This document shows positions 39,716 through 52,300 of a stretch of 64,000 bases of DNA, piece after piece. Numbering within the stretch: the first letter of the stretch is position 1; each line of letters begins with the position of its first letter. The DNA comes from Ricordea florida (Eukaryota > Cnidaria > Anthozoa > Corallimorpharia > Ricordeidae). Below the pieces are notes generated by a model. That model did not search any database. It had not been told where the DNA came from and worked only from the letters and a program-made list of their open reading frames with translations. The stretch covers positions 13,086,168 to 13,150,167 of the forward strand of contig OX453274.1 in NCBI GenBank assembly GCA_949710005.1, written 5' to 3'. The translations under genes and the position numbers were made by a program.

Positions 39716-41054
39716 TGTCATGGGGGTGATTTCAACATCTTTTCCAACAAAAAACTTGACGGCGCAGGCGGTCACCCAATTAAGTGTAGAGGAAATAGAG
39801 AACAAAATGTCTTCTAATGATCTAGTTGATATTTGGAGAATTCAACACCCCAACGAAAAGCGATTTGCATGGAAGCAAAAATCTCCACCTATATGCAGAG
39901 AAGACTAGACTATTTGCTCGTGAGTGAACATTGTCAAGAAGTTAAAATTAGTGACATGAGTTTTGCCATTAAATCAGACCACTCTGCAATTTTCGTAAGA
40001 TTTAATAGTTTGCTTAAACAGAGCTGAGGACCCCCCTTTTGGAAATTTAATTCAAGTCTTGTAGAGCATTCTGATTATGTCAAATAAGATTAATATCCTA
40101 TATGGCTGATTTAATAAAGTATCGGATAAGAATGGAAACCCTTAGTCGCAGCAAGCAGAAATCAAATAGTCGAGGTGACAAACCTTCTGAAGTAGAAAAA
40201 AAAAACATAAAATGTCAAGAAAACTACGATGCGTCGCCAACTGCTGAGAATTCAGAGAAGTGTGAAGACATCCAGATTGAATATGAAAGCTGTTATGAAA
40301 AAGGTGAAAAACGTAATAGCTATTTTCTACGATTAGAAAGCTGCAATAGCAGTCAATCCTGCCGGTCAAGGAAATCAGAACAGAAGATGGAACTACTATA
40401 ATTACTACCCTAGACGAGATCTTAAATCATATACAATGTTTTACTCGTCGTTGTATGGAAAGGTAATTCCCAAATAGAAAGAGGAGAATAAAATAAAATG
40501 CAAAGGGACATTAACTTATGGTGAATGCTATCAACTTTGCTTACTTTCGAAAATGGAAAGACTCCAGGAAATGATGGTTTGACGGCTGAATCTTATTGTA
40601 TCTTTTGGCCCCTCTTAGGCGAACTTGTCGTTGGAAGCGTAAATGAAGCATAGGATCGCGGTCAACTTTCAAAATCGCAAAGAATGGCTATTATTGAAAT
40701 TATGGAGAAAAAGGCAAGGACAAGCTGTATTTAGGCAATCGACGACCCATTTATCTTTTAAACGTCAAAGTCAAAATTGCATCTAAGGCTCATGCAAAAA
40801 GATTGCAAAACATAGAAATTAAAATGCATATGTAAAAGGTCATTAGGTTTCCGACTGCACGCGTTTGATTATGTTCTTTTGTACGGAAAACAAGTCAACT
40901 GGATTGTTGATTGCCATTGATCTTGAAAAAGCGTTTGATTCCCTTGACTGGAACTTTTTAAAGAAAACACTATTGCCTTCAACTTTGGAGAGTCTTTTAT
41001 TGGTTGGGTGAAAACGTTTCTCTCCAACATCCAGAGTTGTGCTATGAGTAATGG
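39716..41054 (+). mobile_element. LINE relic (endonuclease and reverse transcriptase fragments)
   Basis: Near 39722 the frame reads GGDFNIFSNKKLDG, then RRLDYLLVSEHC and IKSDHSAIFV: the end of an APE-type endonuclease. 40860-41040 has LFCTENKSTGLLIAIDLEKA followed by FDSLDW, the start of the reverse transcriptase palm. Many stops and shifts. The relic stops abruptly at the capsid relic of element C, so one interrupts the other. Confidence 0.7.
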
Positions 41055-42392
41055 TTGAGTCCCTCCACGCTCACCCAGAGGAAATATTGCATGTAAACAT
41101 CTTAAAGCTTGTAGAGAATGTGGTTCTAGTACCAGGGAGCGTCTATTTACTATTCGACCGAAATGTTGCGGGTCATGCAAACAATACACACGTGAAAAAT
41201 GTAGGTCAAGAACTCGTGTCCAGTCTTCAACAATGGTTGTGTTGGGGGTGAAATTAAAAGACACCCACCGATACGACCTTTTCGAAAGTTATCATGATTT
41301 GTTCTCACCAAAAGAGGAGCGCAGGGATCGATTGAGGCAGGGCATCTTTTCTCTAAACATGGAGAAGCTCCGGACCAATGCGGGTCACAATTCGCCCAAG
41401 ATGTGGTCCTTGCAGCCATTCACAACACCAAGTACTATGTTCCCCTAGATCACCATTCTCAATGATGAATGGGGTCTTTTACCTCAAAGCATTACCGCAA
41501 GACCTTAGCTTCGAGGTGACTCTTGCCCTCACGTCTGACGTGGTGATCTTCTCACACCTCAAACAATTTAGAGTTGGAGTATGCTTTCCCCCCTCGAGAA
41601 ATGACCTTGCTCGTGAGGCGATGACAGCTTATCAAGTGGGTAGAGGGTTCTTTTATGAGCACATCATCATTCACGAAACATTTACAATCTCCAGACCTGA
41701 TGATAGGTCAACAGGGTTAACGGGGATATTGTGTCTATTTACCGAGGGATACGCTGGAGACGCTCGAGACTCTGAAAGGTTTGTAAACCCAAGTATTAAG
41801 TCAATCCACATAAACATAGATGGTATACCAAATCCTCTTTAATCCAAAGGGATAGAGCCATCAGACTTGTTGGAATCTGTTAAGTAATGTGTGGGTACCA
41901 TTTGAGAGCATTTAATTATCTCAATGCGCTTACATAAATTAGTTGAAATCTTAAGCCTACAATGTTTTTATAACAGTAACAAGTAAAATATATGAAAATA
42001 GTTGATTTAAAAATTAGGTGACATGAGAGCTAGGTACAACTTTTCATAAGACGTTCACCGTATGTCGCAAAATTAACAACAGGCATAGTAAAACGTAGTT
42101 TAGAGGATGAGCGTAGGCTTCGTTGCGGGTGATGTTGTAGGAGGCACGACAAGTAGGCTGGACAAAGTAGACTGATGAATGATTTTTATACCAACAAGTT
42201 TGGGCTGTGAATCAGCTTGAGTACTCACCCAGATCATAAAATTCATGGAGGAGGGCTGGTCCTCAATAGGGTGAAACTAGAGATGAAGAGAAATGATGGA
42301 GGGACGGGGTGATAACCTGCTTATATGTTTGTGATGGCTGATGCACTCATGGAGGGGATGAGCAACAGCTTACGATCAATCATGTATTAGGT
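41055..42392 (+). pseudogene. capsid protein relic (element C)
   Basis: Pieces such as VLVPGSVYLLFDRNVAGHAN (41125-), RYDLFESYHDLFSPKEER (41270-) and AYQVGRGFFYEHIIIHETF (41630-) match the capsid of element A in order. The N-terminal about 30 codons are missing, and 41890-42170 is disrupted. The C-terminus reappears near 42230-42392 (HGGGLVLNR, VMADALM). Confidence 0.85.
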
Positions 42393-42399
42393 GCATGAT

Positions 42400-42408
42400 T
42401 TTAAAGCT
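42400..42408 (+). promoter_or_regulatory. TTTAAAGCT motif in relic C
   Basis: Remnant of the shared motif 22 bases before ATG 42431. Similar remnants: TTTAAAGGT 43057-43065 and CCTAAAGAT 48060-48068. Confidence 0.4.
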
Positions 42409-42430
42409 GTACATAGCACAAGAAAAAGGT

Positions 42431-43050
42431 ATGCAAGAGTTGCGAGAAAACGTTCCATCTCGTTGTATTATCAAAGGTCCAACCAATTGCGGTAAAAGCA
42501 GGTATTTCAGTGACCAACTGCGGGGTCCATTCTGTCATGTGTTTAGTTATATCGTATTGATATGCCCAACGTATGCTAAAAACAAGACCTACCATAGATT
42601 TCTTTATGGGGATAAGCGCTTCTTTGTCATCTCACCAGATGCCAGCAATAGTGAGGAGGTGAATGAGATACTCAAGGATTGTGCCGTGTTGCTCGCTGGT
42701 ACCAATACATTAATCATTCTAGACGATTGTGCTGTGTCCAGAGATCTCCAGCATCGTTCCAACACGTTTATCGACCGTGCCTTTTCTGGGAGACTTATTG
42801 GACTCCCGATATGCGTCTTAACGCAGCAACTCATCTCCATCGCAATATCATTTCGCAACAATGTGGCTTATGTACGTCGCATTCCGTAATCCATCTCAAG
42901 TTGGTACAAAGACTCTCTCTGAGGATTATGTGGGGGACTTGGACGCAGACTCTCGTAAAAAGTTTGTTGAGATGCCAAAGACTGAAAAATAAGCTTGGAT
43001 TTGTTTCTGCGAACGTTTCGCGTTTCAGCGTTATTGGGAGATCCCATCTG
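42431..43050 (+). pseudogene. packaging ATPase relic (element C)
   Basis: Starts MQELRENVPSRCIIKGPTNC with Walker A GPTNCGKS and Walker B LIILDDC. The frame is open to about 42889, then shifts and decays, ending with a match to the final YLEIP. This is the best preserved part of relic C. Confidence 0.85.
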
Positions 43051-43083
43051 TGATGATTTAAAGGTGTCTCTCAAATAAAAAGA

Positions 43084-43586
43084 ATGGCACAGGTAGAAGA
43101 ATATATGGAAGAGGATAAACTTGTATAAGATGATGGTCTTGCAGCAAAGAGAGATTCCTTAACGATCCTTGCCTAGCTTGGTCTACCGAAGAGTTTAACA
43201 GTGTGGGAATGCGTTTGGGTGATATGACGAAGCTCTTCACCAAGGATTTAGAAAAACCAACCTGCTACCAAACCATCTTGGGGCAGCAGGTTGGGAGAAC
43301 ATTGGTACACTCCGCCATCCAAATAGCTTCCCTAGGAATCTCCTACATAATCCCTATCGATGATACCGATGCGCTTTGTGAGTATTTGCAGAACGATTAA
43401 TTGGTAAAGCGTGAATTGTGTAGTGTTGCAGAACTCTTGGTTCTAAAAGAAGGACGATTCGGAGCACCTGCTACGACTCTCTTCCAGGTTGCTAAACTAC
43501 AGACCGCCTTGAGCAGACACCTGGGCAGGTCATTCAGCAAACCTAAGAAGTACATCAAGGTGACCTACCCGAGGAATGAAAGCTAG
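43084..43586 (+). pseudogene. 181-aa protein relic (element C)
   Basis: Begins MAQVEEYMEED. Later pieces LGISYIIPIDDTDALCEYLQ and LFQVAKL match the 181-aa protein of element A. Several stops. 43590-43870 holds nothing I recognise. Confidence 0.75.
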
Positions 43587-43869
43587 CAAATATACTATCT
43601 GTATACAATCAAAACCTGCTGTAAGGCAACTCGTGAATAGTGAGATAAAGAAGCTGTGGTCAAGGTTGCGGAAGTAGGTTAAGATAAGTTCATAAAGAAT
43701 GTTTAGGGCCCTTCAATTGGAAGGGCGTATAGTTGAGGTATGAGAAGAGTAGACATGCACACAAGTTTTTTAAGTGATCCAATGTAGAGTGTTTTGCAAT
43801 ATGTATACAGCAAAGTGCACGCAACGATCCCGAAAAGGTGTTGCTGTAGCTTTGTCAATTCAGATATGC

Positions 43870-44750
43870 TATATCCTAGAAACTCCTTTATCAATATGGC
43901 CTGCCTTTATCAAGATGCACTAGCTTATTAAGATAATCCTCTGATTTCAACTCACCAGCAGTATATGTTTTTCCTTTTGTTTGGCGCTTTTTGAGAGAAA
44001 TGCAAGCACTGTCTTGAATCTGCTTGATTTTATATTTAAAACTGACATTGCAGCTCTTCTATCCTGACATCTTAACTCCCACTTGGCTACTGTACTGTAT
44101 GGTACGGGGACCTTTCTTTCGTTGTTTTCTGATTTTCGCTTGCCACAAATTAAAATATTGTGGGGAATGACAAATATTCAGAATCTTTATCCATGAATAA
44201 TGGCTTGTTTCCCTCTCCTGGTGCTAAACTAATAATTTGGTCTCAATTTGCTGTTACATCTGCTTTCTGCAGTAATGTGTCTGTACCTCCAGAAGAGCGT
44301 TCCTTAACTTCACACTAACCATAACTATCATCTTTTTCTCTACCTGCATTATTAACATTGGTAGCTGAAATTTCGTTTTGGAAATCATGTGTTATATTGT
44401 CTGTTGCAATTCGATCATTTTCAAAAATAAGTACTGGATTTGTCAGAAATTTGTACAAATTCACTCCAAACCCCATGGTCGGCAGATTGTGAGCTTGTGT
44501 TATCTACCCATGTATCTTGTACTTGTATACCCTCACTTTCGAATAAATCACTTGTTTCCACAAGATATTTGGCTGCATCTAACACTTTCTTGGGTCTCAG
44601 ATTCTGAACCTGATAAAAATGCTTGTAGGTGAGACGCCTTTTGATTTTTATTAGAATGGTTTGTGATTCGTTGATAGGCCTTGGCAAACAGTGAAAAGTT
44701 GAATTTACATCACTTGGTACATTAACAATACTTCCATGAATAGACAACCC
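43870..44750 (-). mobile_element. Helitron-type fragment
   Basis: On the minus strand 44421-44747 encodes VPSDVNSTFHCLPRPINESQ and IKRRLTYKHFYQ, a DUF6570-like region. Further on are APGEGNKPLFMDKDSEYLSF and PTIFCGKR, the conserved stretch before the Rep/helicase in animal Helitron proteins. One stop and frame breaks near 43990. Inserted in relic C between two of its genes. Confidence 0.65.
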
Positions 44751-45049
44751 CTGAGCGCTGGTCTGAGGTGTCAGTTCTGGTCTTTAACGAAAGGAAGTTT
44801 AAATGTCAAAAAATAACAAGGAAATGGAAACCTATACAGTTTCCCTACACCTGCATCAAGGCAAGGAACATGAGGTTACAGAGATCGAGAAAACCTCGGA
44901 GTCTCCATTCAAAGTGACCTGTCTTGGTCAAAAATGTTTTCGATTGCTGCTCCAAAGCTAACAAGCTACTCGGGTTTCTTCGTGGGAGTGCTGCTGATGT
45001 AGAGAGCCAGCGTACGCGTTGAATATTACGTCTATTAATTGTGCGCTCC

Positions 45050-45722
45050 ACACCCGGCTATGCGACGCAGATACGGGGACCTCAAGTCGTTTGAGTTAAT
45101 GGGCAAGGTGGAACGAGTACAAAGACAATTCATCCTTCGTGTGCCTTTCTTTTACCCGAATTCCTACCAAGACTGCATAGCGAGCACCTCATTGTTGCCT
45201 ATCTGCTACTGAAATAAATACCTGGACTTATTTTTCTTTTTTACGGCTTTAAATGGACTAATAGAAATAGACCCGGATATTGTACCTAAACCAGTTGTAC
45301 CCTCTCGCTTAACACAGTCAACAAGCAATCCAAATGCTCTTCTTTTTCGACTTAAGAAATGTAGAACTTTAAATTTTCAAAGATCGTACCTCAGCAAGAA
45401 TTACTATAATTTGGAATACACTACCAGAAGACCTTAGGCTTAACACAGTTGATCTCATTGCGTTGCGCAAACGTTTAACCAGGCTCCATATTTTTGTGAC
45501 CAGGAATACCCAAAGACATGATGTTCCATCTGCCACTTGTGTAACATAGCCACAGGCCTAGCCGCGCCCATCACTTTCTGTTTACTAGTTCATAATTTAG
45601 TATATACTTAACTATTGTATTTGCATTTTATTTAGTTTACTTTGTCAAGGGGACACAGTAATTTGCGCAAGCTGTTGCGCCGCTCTATCAGCTTGACTGG
45701 CAAAGTTAAATAAAGAAATAAA
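45050..45722 (+). mobile_element. LINE 3' fragment 1
   Basis: Broken frames resemble the end of a CR1/jockey-type reverse transcriptase protein (FFTALNGLIEIDPDIVPK) and end with TAAATAAAGAAATAAATAAA, a simple 3' tail. Related to the minus-strand LINE at 45893-47876. Confidence 0.55.
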
Positions 45723-45784
45723 TAAAAGCACACTACTAGGCAACCAATTGAGCACAATTTAAACATTACCTAGGCAATAAATAA

Positions 45785-45892
45785 ATGTCTCACCAAGTTG
45801 AGCAAATTACCCAAGGCACACAATTAGAAGTAGCAGCAAGGAGAAGGATCCCAAGCAAGTTGCAGCGGATAAGAAGCCAGCCGAGTATAATA
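45785..45892 (+). pseudogene. 150-aa membrane protein relic, N-terminal half
   Basis: MSHQVEQITQGTQLE then, after a shift, a KDPKQVAADKKPAEYN-like stretch match the start of the element A gene at 19110. The second half is at 47877-48052. Confidence 0.65.
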
Positions 45893-47876
45893 TATTTATT
45901 TATTTATTCATTTATTTATTTTAGGATTCGTACAAGTGCAGGTGCTTAACAATAGGACATAAGTCCCCTACTTGATTAATACACCCACACCCACCCCCTA
46001 AAAATATATCAACCCTTCCCTGACCCGACTAAACTACAAAATAAATAATCTAAATAACACAACTACAATCTAAAATATTCTAATCAACTTGACAAGTACA
46101 GACAAAGAAATTATTAACACGGCGACACCTAAGACAAATTAATTTAAAATAACGAAATTTATCACCATCAAAAACATTTAAATGACTAATGATGGTAAAA
46201 AAAGATTGCTGCTCAATTGAAAGGCCTTTCAACGGTCAGAAGAATGGCTCTTTCCTTTCTTGAATATTATTTTTCGTTTTAAAGATATTTGCGTTTTTGC
46301 CTTATGCAAATGAGGGAGGTGACGCCGTCATAAATTGTTCCACTCAAGCAGTACAAAATTCAACCACGGATATCTCTAGAACTATTACAGCAGTGTTTTT
46401 TTAACTTGGCAACAGAAATGTCCATCACAAAAGAAAAAATGACACCCGTCGTGCCATTGCCATGGTAACAGTTATGCCGCTGGTCCTGTTTTAATTAAGA
46501 CCAACATTTTCCAGATTTTATTACAAACAAGGATCATACACTCCTAACAATCTAATAAGAAGAGTCAGGACAATATTGCAACCATGTGTGTTCTGAGCAA
46601 GACTCTCTGTCCCACTTAAAAAGGTTGCAAACGAGGATATTTGGTTTTTCACAGAAAGAGACTGGAGCCAAGAGCGTTTCCAATGCAACAACACAGTAGG
46701 TGTCATTTTGTTTCTTTTATGATGTTTATTTTTGGTGTCAAGTTTGGAGAACAGTGCTTAATATTTTCAGAGATATTCTTGATTGAATATTTTACTATTT
46801 GAGTGGAACAATTTTATGACCTCACCACTTCCCTCATTTGCATAATAAAAAACGCAGATACCTCTAAAACGAAAAAAGGTATTCAAAAATGGAAAATGCC
46901 ATTATTCTAAACTCTGAAGAGCCTTTCAAATAAGCAGCAATCAGCTTTTACTTCACAGGCACTTTAAAAGAGCTTATAGTGTCTGAATCCTTTGATATTT
47001 TCATATAAACTGTTCCATATCAAAGTTATTCTGTTGAAGTAAAAGTCTCGGAAGGAAGACGTACGACAAGCGTAAGTCTTTAAATGCAGCCTTGATGAAG
47101 CACGGCGCGTGTTGTCCTTTAGAAAAGAAAAATAATAACTAAATTCACGAGTGAAATCTATATGCCCATGAAGGCACTTAAAAAAGAAAACTAAGTCAAG
47201 ATATCCTAACCAGTAATTAAGCGGTAATAAATTAAGCTTGATTAGACGAACCTTATAACATAGGTTACTATTCCTTAAGATAAAACGAGTAGCTCTCCTT
47301 TGTACATTTTCTACAAGTAATAAATTGCTCATAATTGACTGAGGGGTCCATAACTGACAGCAAAAACAAAAATGAGAGCGAACTAATGAGCAGTAAAGAC
47401 GCAAAAGCGCTGTACTACCAACAATACTAGCGCAGCTTCTTTTGAGAAAACCAAGCATCCTATTAGCTTTAGCTTCAATCATAACTATGAGATCTTTCCA
47501 AGAGGTGTCATTTGCAATCACAATACCTAAATCTTTTTCAGATAAGACAACCTCCACATTAATACCATTTAAACTATAGCTACGAGGTGGATTAAGGCGT
47601 TTCCTAGAAATACGCAGGTTACTGCACTTGGTAGGCTGAAAAAACAACTCATTTCGCAACGACCAATTTAAAAGCGCATCTAAGTCCTGCTGCAGTTTCA
47701 AGTAATCTGAATGATGATTAGTGACCTTGTAACATTTGGAGTCATCTGCAAACATGGCCAGCGTCGCACTGGTAACTACGTTAGGCATGTCATTAATAAT
47801 AATATAAAGGCCAAAGAAGCCCATGCTAGAGAGGTGCAAAGAGAAATTCAACTGAGGTGGGTAAAGCGTTTGCATG
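45893..47876 (-). mobile_element. LINE 3' fragment 2, inserted in relic C
   Basis: 46964-47875 (minus) encodes the second half of a non-LTR reverse transcriptase with the catalytic FADDSK and the thumb pattern LGFLKRSCASIV ... LVRSHFCFCCQLW. The 3' end is the TTTATTTATTTATTCATTTA run at 45889-45925 (A-rich on the minus strand). It is 5' truncated at about 47876, typical of LINE insertion. It splits the 150-aa gene of relic C. Confidence 0.8.
46200..46945. mobile_element. foldback/MITE-like element inside LINE 2
   Basis: The first about 150 bp (GATTGCTGCTCAATTGAAAG ...) are the imperfect inverse of the last 150 bp (...CTTTCAAATAAGCAGCAATC), and the similarity continues inward. No coding capacity. 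Likely a non-autonomous DNA element. Confidence 0.6.
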
Positions 47877-48052
47877 GAGCCCAGAGGTATCGTTCACTAC
47901 GATGTTGTCGATTGTAGGAATAGGGCTAACCGTATTGGATTTGTTAATGAGATAACGCCGAAAACAACGACAACCTTCAACCATATCACAATCACCATCC
48001 GTCTCTCATTCCACCCAACCCCCACGCCAAACCATTGTCCACGAGTAGGCAT
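47877..48052 (+). pseudogene. 150-aa membrane protein relic, C-terminal half
   Basis: PEVSFTTMLSIVGIGLTVLD matches the membrane segment region of the element A protein, followed by a Pro-rich tail with stops. Confidence 0.75.
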
Positions 48053-48093
48053 ACAGTAACCTAAAGATTTTATAGGAACTTAATAAAGAGAGT

Positions 48094-48321
48094 ATGGCAA
48101 AGGATCACAGCAAACCAAACTCGTCGAGACAGTCAATGGACGCGTCTGTGTTCGTGGAACTTTCACCCGGGTCGGGTATCTGAATAAAAAGGTGTTGAGA
48201 GAATTGTTCCTCAGCGACACCTCCTCCAGTATAACCAACTCCGCAAAATGTGGTGTTGACTGCAAGTATGGCCTTGAAAGACTACTAGATAAAACGATTA
48301 CTTGGATTCTACCCACCTCCA
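48094..48321 (+). pseudogene. 72-aa membrane protein relic (element C)
   Basis: Starts MAKDHSK. A second frame carries ELFLSDTSSSITNSAK, matching FMNDPSSSITNYAK of element A. Frameshifted. Confidence 0.7.
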
Positions 48322-48351
48322 TTTAGAGTCGTCTTGATAACATAAAAAAGC

Positions 48352-48738
48352 ATGGCAACGATTGTGTTGATGTGGTGGGGCTATCCTAAATGACAGCCTC
48401 TGTTGAAGGCTCTTATTTAGTCAAATCCCTATCAGGTGATAACATGGTTACAGAATGCATCAGACATGATAAAGCCATCGAAGCGTATCAGAAAGAGTAC
48501 GCCCAGTACATTGATAGATTGGTATGGATCACAACACGTCGACAAGAGCAAGCTTCACAAGATTTGTCTTGTACAGATTGAGCTTTGGAATTGTATAATC
48601 GTGTACATCCCAATTACACGCTTGGAAAAAAACCATAATTCTCCTATTATTATAGACCCAGTGACAAGCAAAAGATGGGTGATATAGCCTTTGTGGGTGG
48701 TGGGATATTTGCTTTGGGTTATGAAGCAAGTAAATGGT
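48352..48738 (+). pseudogene. 130-aa membrane protein relic (element C)
   Basis: GSYLVKSLSGDNMVTECIRH and AIEAYQKEYAQY match the 130-aa protein of element A. YYRPSDKQKMGDIAFVGGGI follows after a shift and stop. Same order as in A. Confidence 0.8.
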
Positions 48739-48792
48739 TATTGTTTATAGGTTACTCACTCTATAGAGAAAAATATATTTATAGATATAGAC

Positions 48793-48840
48793 CAAGAAGT
48801 GCCGGATAGGGAAAACCCTTTTGACCCTGGCAATCCTGGT
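48793..48840 (+). pseudogene. 395-aa protein relic, part before BEL/Pao 2
   Basis: VPDRENPFDPGNPG matches the start of the element A protein (EEENPLIPKFDPPDLG). The frame is cut at the CTGGT target duplication and resumes at 55603. Confidence 0.7.
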
Positions 48841-49214
48841 TGTTCTCGCCAGCGTCGCGTTCAGACATTTCACAGTTCCACGAGAATATCAACAGCTTTA
48901 TTTTCCACACGTCAAGATTACACTCACAATTACTCTTCTAGTCGTCTTTTGGTGAAATTCGCTATAAACGTAAACTAGGTTTAAAAAAGGGGCGTAAATA
49001 AACTCAAGGAAGTAAACAAAGGTTGAGGATTCAGTAAACTTACACAATTGTGGATCCTGTTGGGGTGTTGAGAGTCAAATTCGGAAAAAATACACCAACG
49101 CACAAAGTTGTCTCCGTAACATAAACAAAACATGGCCGACCCCCGAGCACATGGTCGCGATGGCCGAAAGGCCCTATGGGATGAAGTCCGAAACAACAGA
49201 AAAAATTAACAACA
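48841..49214 (-). repeat. 3' LTR of BEL/Pao 2
   Basis: Minus-strand sequence starts TGTTGTTAATTTTTTCTG and ends GGCGAGAACA. Confidence 0.93.
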
Positions 49215-49319
49215 TCCCCCCTTCCATGAAGCCCTAAAGGGGGGTTCATAACAGCGTTGGCCGTAAGTCTTTACACTTAATAATCGAAGTCTCTTCATTT
49301 TGGTTCGGTTATCACGACT

Positions 49320-52300
49320 CTACTCGTCATTTACTCCCTCAAGTAGGCACAGCTTTGTAACTGGTCGCTTGAATGTACTCCGTTCTGTTCGGACTTGGAC
49401 ACTCCTCACCAGCCCATCTGATCCGGGGAAGGTGTTAAGCACTCGACCGAGCTTCCAATGGCTCCTCTTTACATCGTCGTCTGCAATCAGTACAATATCT
49501 CCAACGCGAACATTTCTTTGCTGCAGTTGCCACTTGTGTCTTTCCTGTAATGAAGGTACGTATTCCTTCAACCACCGTCTCCAGAAGTGATTCGCAAGTA
49601 GCTGAGCCTGTCTCCAGCGTTTTCGGCTGAACTTATCTTTCTCATCTACCATATCAGGAGGGATGTTCATTGAAGGGCGGACATTCAGGAAATGGTTCGG
49701 AGTCAAGGGTTCAGCATCACCTGGAGTCGAGAAGTTGGGTGTTAATGGCCTCGAATTTGCAATGCGTTCAGCTTCAGAAAACACTGTGGTCAGGACCTCC
49801 TCGTTCATTGATTGGTTGCCTAGAATAGCTTTCAGGCTTCTCTTGACCGTCCTCACCAATCTCTCCCAAACTCCCGACATATGAGAAGCTCCAGGAGGGT
49901 GGAAAACCCAATTACACCCTCTCGGTATGAGGTCTTCTTGTACTTTGTTGTGCTCCATGCTCTCCAAGGCCTCTTTTATCTCTTTATCAGCACCAACAAA
50001 GTTTGTCCCATTGTCAGAACGAATCTCTTCGACGTGTCCTCTACGGTTCAAAAATCTTGTAAGCACCAGTATGAAGTCGTCGGTGTCAAGAGATTTGGCC
50101 AATTCCAGGTGTACTGCTCGGGAATTCATACATACGAAGATGACTCCCCAGCGCTTTTCTGTCACCCTACCTCTTCCACGTTTTACGTAGAAGGGTCCGA
50201 AATAGTCTACCCCGGAATAGGTTAACGGGGGCTTGTATGGCGTTAATCGTACCTTCGGCAAGTCTCCCATCTGCTGGTTCATCTTTGGCCCCATCTGCTT
50301 CCTGCATGGGACGCACGCTCTTAAGACTTTCTTGATAGCTCCTCTGGCCTTCACTATCCAGAACTGTTCTCTTAGAAGTGACAACACCTGTTCTACACCA
50401 CAATGGCCATTTGCCTCATGGAAGTTCCGGATCAAGATAGTGCTGACATGGTGATTTTTCGGCAAAATCATGGGATTAATAGCATCAGCAGAAATTGGGG
50501 CCTTCGATATCCTTCCACCTACACGGATGGTTCCGTCCTCATTCAAAATTGGCTTGAGCTTGATTATCTTGCTGGAAGCTTTAACTTGCTTTCCTTTACT
50601 CAAGTTAGTAACCTCGTCTGGGAAGTTACTCCTCTGCACGACTCTCACGATCATTCTTTTCGCTGTCTCCATATCTTCACAGTTGATATCTCTATTCACA
50701 CCGGTCACCTCTGGATCTTGTTTCTTGACGGTGTGCCACTTTATCCAATCCAGGAACTTGAGAAGCCAGACCACCTTTCGCAAGGTACGCACCCAACTGG
50801 ATGACTCAGTGATGAGGCGTTCAACTGCCATGGCGGGTTCCAGGCTGGTGACGAATATCTCCTTCTTCACCTCGAGCCTTTCTGGGGGAACAACTTCGAA
50901 CTTGTTCTCTGGCCATTTCTCCTCAGGTTCTCTCAAAAAGGGTGGTCCCTTCAGCCACCGCTCATTCTTCAGAAAGTCCTCCATCTGTAAGCCACGGCTG
51001 ACATCGTCCGCAGGATTAATCTTACTTGGACAGTATCTCCACTGGTCTGGATGGGTCAATTCCCTGATTTCACTCACTCTGTTCGCCACAAAGGTTTGGA
51101 ACCGTCGGTTCTCGTTCTTGATATAGTTCAGCGTACTCATTGAATCGGACCAGAGGACAACTTTATCAAACTGGAAGCCAAGCTCCTTTCTGACTGTTGA
51201 GTCAATACGTGCTGCCAGAAATGCGCCTTGCAGCTCAAGTCGTGGTAGGCTCACAGTCTTTATGGGAGCGTTCCTTGATTTCCCGGTTATGAAGGAACAT
51301 TCAGTCTCGGCATCTGAATACTCGATGCGCAAATAGCTCGCAGTTCCATAACCAACCTCTGAGGCATCTGCAAAATGGTGTAGTTGCAGTTTGACCCCCT
51401 CATGGTGTGGACGACTGAAGTAGCATCTCGGAATGCTCAAGTTCTCCAGGAGAGGCAAAGCACTCTTCCACCTCTTCCATTTCTCAAGAATCTCTCCACT
51501 GATTGGGTGATCCCAAGGTTTTTTCCGCTTCCATAGGGTTTGCATAATCTGTTTTGCTGGCAGCAGCACTGGAGCCACAAAATTCAACGGGTCGAACACG
51601 GAGGCAATCGTTGACAACACACCTCGCATTGTATTTGGCTTGTTTAACTGTACTGTTTTGAATCCCAGCGTATCGGTTTCAATTCTCCATTGCATCCCAA
51701 GGGCTCGATCAATTGGTAGTTCATCCAAGTCGAGGTTGAGAGAAGGTGCAGCTCTCTTCTTCACGGGTATCTCTCCTAGAACTTGGCGATCGTTGCTTTG
51801 AAATTTGGTCAGGTTGAAGCCTCCTTTTGCGCACAACTTCACAAGTTGGTCAGCCAATGATATTGCTGCTGTGGGGGTGCCCACTGACTTTAGCAGATCG
51901 TCAACGTAGAAATTACGCTTCACAGTTTCCACAGCGGCAGGGTCGAAAGCCTTTGCATTGTCGTCTGCACTTCTCCGCAGGGAGAAATTTGCTGCACATG
52001 GCGAATCGGTTGCACCAAAAATGTGCACAGTCATCACATACTCCTCAGGAGGATCGGTCATACTTTTAGGCCACCATAGAAATCTTAACGAGTCTTGGTC
52101 CTCCTTGCGGACTTTAACCTGGTGAAACATACTCTCGATATCGGCCACTAGAGCAATGTTCTCTTCTCTGAACCTCAGGAGTACCCCCACAAGACTGTTG
52201 GTGAAGTCTGGTCCCTGTAGAAGGTTCTTGTTCAGGGAGGTCCCCTTATGCTCTGCAGCTGCGTCAAACACAATCCGCACCTTCCCAGGTTTGTTAGGAT

